Source: Dentipellis sp. KUC8613
Lineage: Eukaryota > Basidiomycota > Agaricomycetes > Russulales > Hericiaceae
NCBI GenBank assembly: GCA_002286715.1
Contig: NSJX01000028.1
Coordinates: 1 to 64,000, forward strand
DNA: 64,000 bases
Reading direction: 5' to 3'
How positions within the stretch are numbered: position 1 is the stretch's first letter; each line of letters starts with the position of its first letter. The notes beneath the pieces are model-generated. The model ran no database searches and was not told the DNA's origin. It saw only the letters and a list, made by a program, of their open reading frames with translations. Position numbers and translations under genes: made by a program. Of this stretch, positions 19,281 through 29,586 are shown piece after piece.

Positions 19281-21760
19281 TTAATCCTCAACGTCCATGG
19301 GTACCTCCCCCGCTGCTCGCCTGAACCTTACATCTACATCATGCACTGGCACCGGAAGACGGTTCCCATCCACATCTATAGACACCCTCGTCAGCACCCT
19401 CACCTGCACGAACAAGCACGAACCACACTCACCCTCTCTCGGCGCATGCGCATACTCGAACACATAAACCTTCTGCGGCTCCGCTGCAGGCACCATACAC
19501 AGCCGCCCAGACCACTCGTCCCACGCCGACGCAACGACGCCGTCCTCGAACATATACGCAAGCGGCGGGTGCAGCGACCGGATCGGACAGGACCGCCCAC
19601 GTTGCCGGTACGCCGCGTCGATCCAGGCGCGCTCAGCCGCAGCCGCTTCGTGCTGCTCTTTGTCGTATGGCCACTCTTCATCTGCGTCGATGTCTTCCTG
19701 CGTGGGCCCATCCATGTCAGCGTACGAGAAGAAGCTCACGGGAACGGGGTGTGCAGAGCGGTCGTCGATCATCGTCCCCATGAGCAGACAGCGCGTCGCA
19801 CCAGGGAATATGTGCAGAGCCCGGTCTTGCTCTCCGCTGAAGTGATTTGGGGTGTAGTCGAAGCTGTCGCTCATGAGGCCATACCGTTGGATCGTCTCTT
19901 CGACCGGCGGGGGTGGCGGAGGGACAGGAGGCCACGTGCCTTCGATAGGCTCGCCGTTCTCGTCGACGGGGGTTGGTGGAGGTGGAGGTGGATGTAGAGG
20001 CATACGCCTGGGTTTCAATCGCAGGTGCAGCATCTGCCAAGGATCTTCATGGATGCAGTACACTGAGATCGTGGGCATCTCGATGTGCTGGTTAAGCTTA
20101 TCCAAGAGAGAGGGATGATAGTACGTATCAGGAGAGATGTACTCCGAGATGCAGACAGAGCGTATTGCGCTCGGTGTGACTGTGTCGATGTACTGTGGGA
20201 AGTTGTTCGAAGCCGTGCCATCGTTGGGTATGTCGTAGATTTCCAAGGTGAATTGTTGTCTGACAGGCGGTTCTTGGTTGGCAGCGCCTTGGTCTGCGAG
20301 TTCTTGATCGATGAGATTTTCGTCTTCGAGGTCTTCGCCGGCGTCGTCCTCTGGGTCGTCTTGTCCTGCGAAATTCGGAAAGTCTTGGTCGGCAGGTAGA
20401 TTGGCGAAGGTGTCGGAGTTATAAGCAACGGGCTGTTGCAAGCCAGCGAGGTACAACTCGGCAGGCGACGGCTCAATTCTAGTCGTGGTACGGGTGACTA
20501 TGATTTGACGCTGGTCGCTGAGGACGCGCATGGCGTGGATCATCGTTACTGCCTTTACGTCGTGTGAGTGAGGCCCAAGAGAGTAGCAGCAGTGATATCG
20601 ATGACGTACCCTTGCAGGTGGAGTAAATGCGGTTAGTGGGGGCATATGAATCTTCGACGCGAGTCGCGTTGTAAGATTCTTCAGCACGATCTCCTGATTT
20701 CTCTTCCCGAGAAACACATATGGGTTGCCATTTATTTCGGCCAAATCCAAGAAGTCCACCGACGTGTTTGTCTTAATGTCGGCCACACGGCGGAAGGGCG
20801 GATCCAGTGTCTGGACGTGTTTCCTATATTCCAAAGTTCCCGGAGCATGGACGGGGTCTTCTAAGGTGCTGATCGCTTTGAGGCTGATATGTTCGACTAC
20901 GACCTCATATCGAACGAGAACCGGATAATCGATGTCATGGGCCTCCGAAAATTCGGAGACGTTCACACTGTTCAAAATCTGAGAAAGGCCGAACGAAAGT
21001 GAAATGGTTCCAGATAGAATGCTCACTTAGCCATTCGGTCCGTCTTATACGCAGGCTCTCGTCTCACGTATGCGACCATGATACCCATCTCGCCTCCATA
21101 AGTCATGTACTTCGCCTGAATGTGGTACGCCTTCGATTGCGTAACCTCTTTTGCAATGGGATAGCCATTATACACGCGGTGGTCCATCATGAACAACACA
21201 AGCGCATATCTGTTCTCTTCGAAGTCACGGACCGACGCGATCATATGGTGGCCGCCCGGTACCATCTTCATCGAGAGCACATCATGATGTGCATTCATCG
21301 GATTGGGTTCGGAGGATTCCATCGTGGGCTTCCTGCCGCGCCAATTGGCCTCCAAGTTGAGTCCGCGGACTATGAGACGTTCAGTCTCGAAACCGCTGAG
21401 AGACGCGTATGAATATCGTTCAATCGGAGGAAGTGGGGGTAATGGGAAGTGAACGGATCGAAGGATATTCTTCCATAGGATGGGAGTATGCGTGAGCTCA
21501 TACAGCAGCTTTGACACCTGGGATGTGACCTGATTTGAAGAGCCTCTGAGATATGAAGGGAGCTGAGAACGTACCTGTCGCACGCGTATGATATCTCGAA
21601 TCGAAAGGTGCGGAAATATCCCGTCTACCCAGACGTCGTTTGGAAACATTGTATACAGCTTCCGCCGACGATCTCGAGCGAGTAGATGTTGCAGGAAGTA
21701 CTCGTTTGAATGACTTGGACCCTTCCTTTCGATGGACGAGTTTCGCCGCCATGGGCGCAT
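19281..21760 (-). CDS. F-box paralogue 2 of the local five-member family
   Basis: Exons (minus): 21760-21575, 21517-21027, 20967-20610, 20552-19433, 19375-19281; 749 residues, the longest copy. The F-box spans about residues 40-85 (FPNDVWVDGIFPHLSIRDII, VSKLLYELTHTPILWKNILR). Family motifs: FETERLIVRGLNLEANW, MKMVPGGHHMIASVRDF, EINGNPYVFLGKRN, an acidic insert (about residues 415-450), two proline blocks (MPLHPPPPPPTPVDENGEP and WPPVPPPPPPVEET), WPYDKEQHEAAAAERAWI, ASAWDEWSGRLCMVPAAEP, VYVFEYAHAPRE. The last exon is DVDGNRLPVPVHDVDVRF plus a short tail ending MDVED. It is probably an SCF receptor; the proline blocks may be interaction sites. The acidic insert also occurs in paralogue 5 but not in 1 and 3. 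Confidence 0.88.
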
Positions 21761-22740
21761 GGTTCGACAGTTGGAGTAGCATTGGTGGTGCCCATATTTA
21801 AACCACTTTCAGCGAGACGTGGTTACCTTGTCCATTTCCCTAGACCAGAATGGCACAATGCTGGTGCCCTTGTTCTCGCCAAACTGGGCTCAGGTATACA
21901 GGATAGGAAGGTGTTGTGTTGCTGGCGAATTACCTATATGTGGAAAAGACCTATGCGACGATATTCGATCTCACCGCATGAACAACAGCGCAGGGTTGTT
22001 GCAGCTACTGAAAAATCTGTAGACAGAGTTCATATATGGAGGAGATAGCAAGAAAGACAGTAAGGGTGTTACCGGGCGTGCCGCTGGCAGCCAGGCTCCA
22101 GCGAACCAGGACCGCTGACACCCTTGACTCACATTGAAATTTGATCGAGAAAAAGCACTTAGTTCGAAACTAACCGAGGCCGCACCATGGCATATACAGC
22201 CTGTTGCTACTTCACTTTTTCTGCGAGGCTCGAGCTAGTCCTGAGACCTCAGCTCAAGCTCCAGACTCAAACGAAGCCATCGTCGGGTCTCTCAGGTATT
22301 ATAACGCATGCGCAGCAGAGAAGTCAAAGTCATATGCATATCCACTCTGAATCATACATGTTTCCGTCACTTTTCGTGCTATCTAGAATCCGCAGTCTCA
22401 TAGGTACGACTCAAAGTCGTCACCGGGACACGCTTCCTATGATAAGCTCTCGAAAGGCCCCCAGACTTCGCCCACAAGCAGTCAAGAGAACTTCTCGAGA
22501 CGGTTTGCGGTGCTGCGGATGAAGGCAAGAACCAGGCGCGTGTCCTCTTCGAAGGAAGTCTCGCGCATCTCTCTCTCTGCAAATGGCTAATCTCTGCCAT
22601 GGTTCAGAATAACCTGGACTGTGCATTACGCAGCAGGCGCTTATCGCTGTCTTTAAATGTGTGCCCCAAGCTGCGCACTTCCGCACCACCAAAGGCCATT
22701 TGCATCCTGTCCAACCCACCCATTGCACTCCCGCTGAATC
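21761..22740. other. Intergenic stretch, no supported gene
   Basis: About 980 bp between the divergent F-box paralogue 2 and the BTB gene. Short ORFs on both strands have no motif and no splice context; I see no repeats. Confidence 0.5.
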
Positions 22741-23703
22741 ATGTCAGCGAGGACCGCAGATACACCTTGCCTTGCATCTTTGAGCTTTGACGATGCCGAA
22801 TCAACTAATCAGGTACTGGCACTCATCCAATCTCTCCTCGCTACGCTGACTCTATGAGGCGGTCTTGTTTGCGATCTCCAGCTTATCGTTCCTCAACGGC
22901 ACGCGAAGTATTACAGCAAACTCGATAAACTGTCCATATTCTCGGTATGTTTCCCCTTTGTGTAAGTACATTTCTTCTGATCCATTTCAGGTATCCGGAT
23001 GTCTATTCCAAGTACAGCGATCCCTGCTTGCGAGAGAGTCTATTGTCTTTGAGGGGATGTTCGCCTGCCCCCCGCCTCGTGGTCAAGAAGAGGGCGACTC
23101 AGACACCGCGCCAATCGTTATCCCGGACGTTTCCTGGGATGAATTTGAATGCCTTCTCGAATTTCTGTATGAGGGGTACGTAACTGGCCGAACCTTCATA
23201 AAGGACTGCTATGAGCTTGAACTGATGTGATATCTTTCGCCCTTATGATTAGCATGCATAACGCCTATTCTAACAACATGACATTGGAAAAAGCAATCAA
23301 TCTACTCTCCGTGTCAACGCGATTTGAATGTGACAACATCAAGTGCCGCGCTCTCGAGGAAATTACATCTCGGCAAGAAGAGATGGATCCTTTCGACGCC
23401 ATCGAGCTTGGACTCAAGTTCCGTAGATGCGAATGGGTAGCACGGGCGTTTATTTCCCTAGCGAAGCGGCCTACCCCTTTGACTCTGTCAGAAGTGTCTC
23501 GGCTTCCTCTTGACATCTCAACACTCCTTTGGCATATCAGGGAACGCAAACAGCTGCAAACACTGGAACGGAATATCCATCCCGTGTACGGATCAACCTG
23601 GGATTCTGCCGAACCAGAAGAATCGCCGCCGACATCGGAATACGATGATATTTATATTCAACTCAAGCTTACAGACTGGTTGACAACCAAGTTCGAGAGT
23701 TGA
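22741..23703 (+). CDS. BTB/POZ domain protein
   Basis: Exons 22741-22812, 22882-22944, 22991-23175, 23253-23703 (introns 69, 46 and 77 nt) give 256 residues. The BTB fold covers about residues 25-110: KYYSKLDKLSIF, then FQVQRSLLARESIVFEGMFA, IPDVSWDEFECLLEFLYEG, as in the common mushroom BTB family. The C-terminal part (about 115-256) is the BACK-like helical region of that family (LEKAINLLSVSTRFECDNIK, AIELGLKFRRCEWV). BTB proteins commonly serve as adaptors of CUL3 ubiquitin ligases or as dimerisation modules. The gene sits between two F-box paralogues on the opposite strand. Confidence 0.8.
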
Positions 23704-24022
23704 ATGATTCTAAGCAACAAGTGAGCGATTGGCTTTGTTATCTATATGACACTGGATCTCAATTGCTGCGGTCCCGTGAATTCAGGGAATTCAGAAACCA
23801 TGTTTCGCATGTAATATTGTGGATCCCGAAGGTCAGTGTCGAACGTAACTGTCCCTCCCTTCTGGAAACGTTGGCGATACTGGTCAACACCGTAAAAAGC
23901 TTTTTCGACACCAACTAATACTAAAGTCCGGACTGCTCTAAACCTGCCGAAGCCTTCCGTCGACGTTATGCGCCGGCAGCCGATGTCTTCTCATTTTTGT
24001 CTAAATTCTTTCGTCAGTCTCA
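23704..24022. other. Convergent region with a decayed last exon of the F-box paralogue
   Basis: On the minus strand about 23957-23982 (cggctgccggcgcataacgt and on) resembles the conserved last exon of the F-box family (coding NRLPVP..DVD), but a small deletion breaks the frame. A 72-codon plus-strand ORF at 23700-23918 has no features I can support. Confidence 0.45.
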
Positions 24023-26067
24023 TCATTCTACCCGCATGGTTACTATTCGGCACGACTCACCATCCGACGCATGCGCACATTCAAACGCGTATATCATCTG
24101 CGGATTTGCACACGAGACTGCGCACACCCGTCCAGACCATTCATCCCAAGCAGTTGTCACCAAACCTTTCTTGAACGGTTCCCCAAGATCGCCGTTCACA
24201 TTAAGTGATGCAATCGGATGATCGCGCAACCCGTAGATGGCATTAACCCATGCTCGCTGAGCCTTGACAGCCTTGTGATGGTCTTTGTCGAAGGGACAGC
24301 GCAGATGTCCCCCTGCCTCCATATTCTGATCTGGCCGTGCATTCGTGAATGAATAGAGATTGACGGGGGTCGGCTCAGTGGTGGGATCACCGCATGCGGT
24401 GCCAGCTAACAGCGCCCGAGTCGCGCCGGAAAGGATGCAGATTCTCTGGCCCCAAAGGTGGAGAAACGCCTGCTCATGCACTTTGGCCGGAGAGATGTCG
24501 AAGATATGCTTCGTTTCTTCTATGGAGAGTGGCCGTCGGTGTCCGTGTTTTGGTTGCAAAGCGGCTTCAGATTCGCGAACCCAGTCAACAGGAAGGCCAG
24601 ACCTGTTTTTGGGGATGCGCAAGGGGTTGATTCGACAGTGTATGATGCGCTGCTGCCCTTCGACAGCAGCGTATACGGTTATGGGTGGCGGCGCCGTGTA
24701 CTGGTAAAGGGGAGATAGCAAGGGTTCATCATAGCTAGAAGGCATATTATATCCCGAGATACCTACGTCGCCGAGGATGCCGTCCTCGACTTCGTATAGC
24801 CTGATCCTGGTGGGTTCTACACACGACGTTGACTGGGAGGGTGGTGGGCCTTTGTCGGGTAAGGCGTACGTCTCCATGGCAAGCAGACTTCCAGAAGTTT
24901 GGTTTGATGTTGCTGTGCGGACAACGAGGACTTCGCGTTGGGCGGGAAGAACTCGTATGGCTCGCAGGACGTATGGGCTATAGTCATAACGCCGAGGGGT
25001 CATAGGAAGTTTTGAGGTGCGCCGAGTCACCAAGTTCTTCTGGATGATTTCGCGATCTCCTTTGGCGAAGAAGAGGTGCGCATTTCCATTTATTTCGGCG
25101 ATGTCCAAGTTTCCAGCGGGCTCGGGTGAGTGGAGGACCGCAATACGCCGAAAGGGCGGCAGCATGGTCTTCACAGGTTCCACACGTTCGACAGATCCAG
25201 TGGCGGAGGACATAGTGTCCTCAAAGTGTAAAACCTTCAAACTCGAAAATAAGACGACCACCTCATGCCGCACAGGAAAAGGCCAGTCAGTCTTCGTCTC
25301 ACCGGGAGCCTCGGAGATGACGGTATTGATCCTAGCCCAGTGTTGAGCACGTACACAAGAAAGGAGGGAGTATGATACATACAAAGCCACGCGATGTTCC
25401 TTGTACAAAGCTTCACATCGGGCGTAAGCGATCATAATACCCGTGTCGTCCATGTGGGACATATACTTCGCCTCGATAAGATATGGTTTGGTCTCGACAA
25501 GCCATTGGGCTATGCGACGTGCACTGGAGACTTGGTGGCCCATGACGAACAATGTCAAGGCGTAAGTTTTCTCCTTGGAATCGTGCACTAATGCAATCAT
25601 GTAGTGGCCGCCCGGTAGCATCCTCATGGAAAGCACCTTGTGATGTGCGTCGATAGTGTGGACTGAGCGCTTCGATATAGTCGGCTTCTCGCTCCTCCAA
25701 TTTGCATCCAACGTTAGTGAGCGTACAATGAGGCGCTCAATGTCGACGCCGCCAAGATTCGCGAGGGAATAAGGGCCAATCGGAGGGAGCGGAGGCAAAG
25801 CGAACTTGACGCCTTTTAGAATCTGTTTCCATAGCCTGAGTGTGCGCGTTAATTCAGAGAATAGCTTGCAGACCTAGGCGTCAGTGGTCAGCAGTGGTTC
25901 TCACCCGGGCGTGCAGAAGTCCATGGACGTACTTGGCGCAGACGGAGGATATCTCTCAGTGACAAGTACAGGAATATCCCGTCGATCAATAAGTTGTCGG
26001 AAAGCCTCGTAACCGTCCGGGAGAAAGCACGGCGAACGAGATTTTCTGAGTTTGGTGGAGTACTCAT
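24023..26067 (-). CDS. F-box paralogue 3 of the local family (one intron lost, last exon decayed)
   Basis: Exons (minus): 26067-25933, 25873-25383, 25331-24023; 644 residues. The F-box is weaker than in the others (NLLIDGIFLYLSLRDILRLR, VCKLFSELTRTLRLWKQILK). Family motifs remain: LPPLPPIGPYS, IERLIVRSLTLDANWRS, MRMLPGGHYMIALVHDS, EINGNAHLFFAKGD, AIRVLPAQREVLVVRT, CPFDKDHHKAVKAQRAWV, TTAWDEWSGRVCAVSCANP, IYAFECAHAS. The third intron of the family (phase 0) is missing precisely, as after an mRNA-mediated conversion. The C-terminus ends in what is intron in the other copies. The proline-rich linker is largely gone. It could still be functional, but looks the most relaxed of the five. The 51 nt second intron also reads through without a stop. 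Confidence 0.78.
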
Positions 26068-26566
26068 AGTCGAGTCACGATAACTCTCGACAGATCCCTC
26101 GGAGAGCTCCTGGCTGTGAAGGGTTCGGATTGAAAGGACGCATGTACATGGCCAGCAGCTCCTCCTTCACGAATTTGTTCGAGATAGGAAGGTGTTGTAC
26201 TCCGAGGTCACCTTTCCAAGTTGGGGACAAAGGGCGACCTGGGATTGTGGCCGTCACTTGTGGCCATGTACTATGTATACATTTTGTGTCGATATTAGTC
26301 TCTGGACTCCAGATTTTTGCGTACTTTCGTAGAAGGACATCCAGAAAGCTTGGGCATTGTTTGACTCCTTCGCATATTTATTGTGGTTGTTGTCACGGTG
26401 GTTGCGAAAGACGGACGCTTTTCAATTCAAACGCCGCTTGCGGAAGTGCTCGTCCCCCGAACACCCAACGGGACCAGTACGTTTTTGCAGACGATCCAGA
26501 ACACTCCCTCGCACTCCATGCAATTAGTAGAAAAATAAGTACAGAGATGCGACGGCAGTCGAGGAT
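26068..26566. other. Intergenic stretch, no supported gene
   Basis: It holds the promoter side of F-box paralogue 3 and the 3' end of the oxidase. I see no motif or repeat worth naming. Confidence 0.45.
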
Positions 26567-28579
26567 CTAGAATTTAAAACCGCCCGCCAGTGCCATCACA
26601 TCCGCATGGTCGTACACCTGCTTAATTCTCTTCAGCCTCTCTACATTTTCACCATACATAGTCGTCAACGGGGCGTCGTACAGAGCGTAGTTGGTGTATA
26701 TTGCTGCATCTGTCGCAGCTTGTCCATCTTGCGCCGCAACCCTCGCCAGCTGTGCCGCACTTTGCACAAGTGCGTCGTGGAAGCGCTCTTGGACTGCTGG
26801 AGAGCTGTCGTTCCACCCAAACATCATATTAATTGGTGATAGGCCAGCAGAGCGTTCCGGGGGATACGCAGAGGGTTGTCCGTGAGAGAAGATAGACGGA
26901 AGGAAGGTTTCGGGGACAATGTTGAGGCCAGAGAGGGAATGAGGCGTCAGCGCGTCGCCCCAAAACTACAGATCTCACGTCAGACGTCTTGTTATGAGAT
27001 CAACGAAAAACGAAAGAAAACACACCTTCGTTTCATTGACGATAGCTTGCAGGAGGGATTTGGTGACTCGCTTCACCTGGGGTCCGTTGAAGAGCACGCT
27101 ATGCCACGAGTACAGTGTAAGCCCTTTTTCAAACCATCATACACCAAGTCCTTACCTAGGTGCGCCAGGGTCACTGGAAGTAGCATGCGCCATCGAGAGG
27201 AATGACCTCGTGGATAAGGACTGAGTTGCTCCCGGAATTGACAGGAATCCATCAAAAAAGACCCGAAGGAGGCGTCGGGGCGTCGTAGAAGATGATAATA
27301 GTAAGCACCACCTACAAAAAATCCGATTCCTCAGCATGTCGGAAGAAATTACGCGTGCTGTCGTACCTGGCCAGCGTAATATGTAAAGGCTGATTCAATA
27401 GCTGCTTTCGGGTCAGTCACGTTGGCGCTAAATTGCGCAATCGCGTCGTTAGCAGCGTCGAGGTTGTCGGGGAGGACAAATACAGTCCCGCCCTGGGGGC
27501 AATGTCAGTTCGGGGCCCTACTCAGAGCGCCCACCACGTACCCAGACTTCAGTTTGAGGATACGCTTTCATCGTAAATTTTGTAACAACTCCCTAATTTC
27601 CATCGCTGATTTAGACGCGAGGAGAGCACTGTAGCGAAGATACTGACAAAGTTGTTAAAGCCGCCCTAGTTGCGAACACGCCGTTAGCAAACAGTGGCAA
27701 GGTGGGGATAGCTACGGGCTTACTTTCAGTCCCCAAAATAGGTCTTTGTCTTTTGACGTCACTGTAGTGACTTTGCCGTTGGGTAATACAAGCTCGTACG
27801 CCACGACATTGTCGATAGATAGACCATACTGGTTCGTGTTATATGACATTCCTAAGTGGTAGAATCAGTTTGGCGTCCCTTTAGCGCTTGATGGTGAACT
27901 CACCTCCACCAAGTATAAGTCCGGCGACTCCGACAGTAGCGACCCGTCCGCCGACCACGTTGACACCGTGCGGTTCTAAGGCGGCGTACACATCACCCCA
28001 TACAAGACCTGCCCCAATTTCCACAGTGTGCGAAGAGGCGTCGTATACGACGTTGGAGAAACGAGTCATGGAGACTTGGACGCCATTCGTCGACGAGAAT
28101 CCGGGGTTCGTTGTATGGCCACCGCCTTTGATCTTTTCGAATCATTAACAGAGACCGTAGAAGCATAAACAAAGTAAAAAAAGACCGTACGGCGAAGGGC
28201 GCCCGAGACTCCCCAAGAACGCGAAGCTGGAGTTTTCCTGAGACACAGTGATCGCCTGCATCAAGGGGTGAAACTTACTATGTGGCTTACGTCCCCAGCG
28301 CTTCCAGGCTCCACAGAGCAAACAGCGCTATGAGAGCTGAGGTTCGACCAATGGGAGATATCAAATCCGTAGTTGGGCGAGTCTGGCGGGTCCGATCGTC
28401 AGCAGAAAAATCAACGAGGTTCAAGGATACTTACCAGGATAATAGACACTAGACGAAGAAGATATCTGTTTGGCAATAGAATTACAGACCGTTAAGATGC
28501 TGCTGGTCCCATGAACAGACGACGGTGCAAAGGAAATGGCAAGGAAGAGAAGCGACACGGTCAGCTTTTGTGCAACCAT
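26567..28579 (-). CDS. Secreted FAD-linked oxidase (berberine-bridge-enzyme-like)
   Basis: About a dozen short exons. The start ATG at 28579 opens a signal peptide (MVAQKLTVSLLFLAISFAPS). In order along the minus strand: VYYPG and SPNYGFDISHWSNLS, SVEPGSAGD; VLGESRAPFA; KGGGHTTNPGFSSTNG, whose His is the usual FAD attachment residue; VEIGAGLVWGDVY; GGRVATVGVAGLILGGG (PP-loop FAD domain); VVAYELVLPNGKVTTV; GGFNNF; FTMKAYPQTEVW; FTYYAGQ; a substrate-domain region; FWGDALTPHSLSGLNIVPET; and the C-terminal berberine-like segment from MMFGWNDSSPAV to MALAGGFKF. Such enzymes oxidise sugars or phenolic/alkaloid alcohols outside the cell. Exon borders in the N-terminal quarter do not resolve: exon 1 is 28579-28435, exon 2 starts 28382, but joining exon 2 to the APFA block needs one base that is absent near 28290. 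Confidence 0.8.
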
Positions 28580-29586
28580 ACTCAAATGCAGCACGTCTTG
28601 AGAGAAACCAGACCGCCCGACTTTATAGCTCATGAGCATCCTGCTCTCGGTAAGTGACGCTAGTCATGACCAGGTTCCGCAGTATCATATATACCGCGAT
28701 CGCAGGCGTTGTCACAAACATGTTACTGATGCAACGTCGTATAGTTTCAAAAATTGCCGAGCTCACGGTCATGAGCAGCCGCCATGCAGGAACATTACGA
28801 AGTGTCGAGTCCGGGCCGAGATAACCCAGTTCTGCAGCTGCGGATGTAGAGCGTCTAGAGAGAGGTAAATGTCAGCAGGCGGTGGTCAGGATGATCTGTA
28901 GTCACTGGTCTCTCGCCAGGGAGATCGTGGCGAAGACCTCTTGCCTTGCGTCCAGGTGTCATCGAGAGGAAGTAGGAGAAGCTCGCATCACTGTGATATG
29001 TAATATTGATAAAACGATTAGTTCATGTAGCGACGTCGACTAGAAGCAAGAAAAGGATCGCTTACTTTGACCACCGCGCGTGACAGAGCGCTCAGGCTGT
29101 GCGACTCGTTGAATCTGAAGGAGGCAGGTCCTCGGACACCTCGGACCTGTCGCCACCGCGGGATCGAAAGTCGACTCTCCTCCTCACCATCCAAGTTGGT
29201 GCCATCTCTGGTGCTTCAAACCATTTCATTCTTCTTGGTGACTTCTATCTAGTATTTTATTAGTTGTTGTGTCTATAATCGAGAAGTCCGTCGCCCGAGC
29301 CAGCTATGTATATACAACGCTCGCTCCTGCCACGCACTCCAAGCTTCGAGTACTGCTGAGTATCCTAGTCAGAATCCAACATCCCCTACACTGCAAGAAG
29401 CCAACCTACAGCCCAGCACAAAACAACAGACATAAGTATTACCATATAACACAGTACAATATCGATACATGACGGGCATCACAAACGAGGGGACGGGAAG
29501 GCCGGCAACACTACACACTCCGATCAAAACAAAAGGAAACTCAAAGCAAGAACGGAAAGAAAGAAAGAGTCCGTGAGTGAGGAGCA
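28580..29586. other. Intergenic stretch, no supported gene
   Basis: About 1 kb between the oxidase promoter and the 3' end of the glutaminase gene. Small ORFs have no recognisable motif; 29440-29560 has A-rich simple sequence near the glutaminase 3' end. Confidence 0.5.

Noticed and set aside
19182..19997. 271-codon plus-strand frame
   Set aside because: Antisense to the last exons of F-box paralogue 2; rich in Arg/His with no motif.
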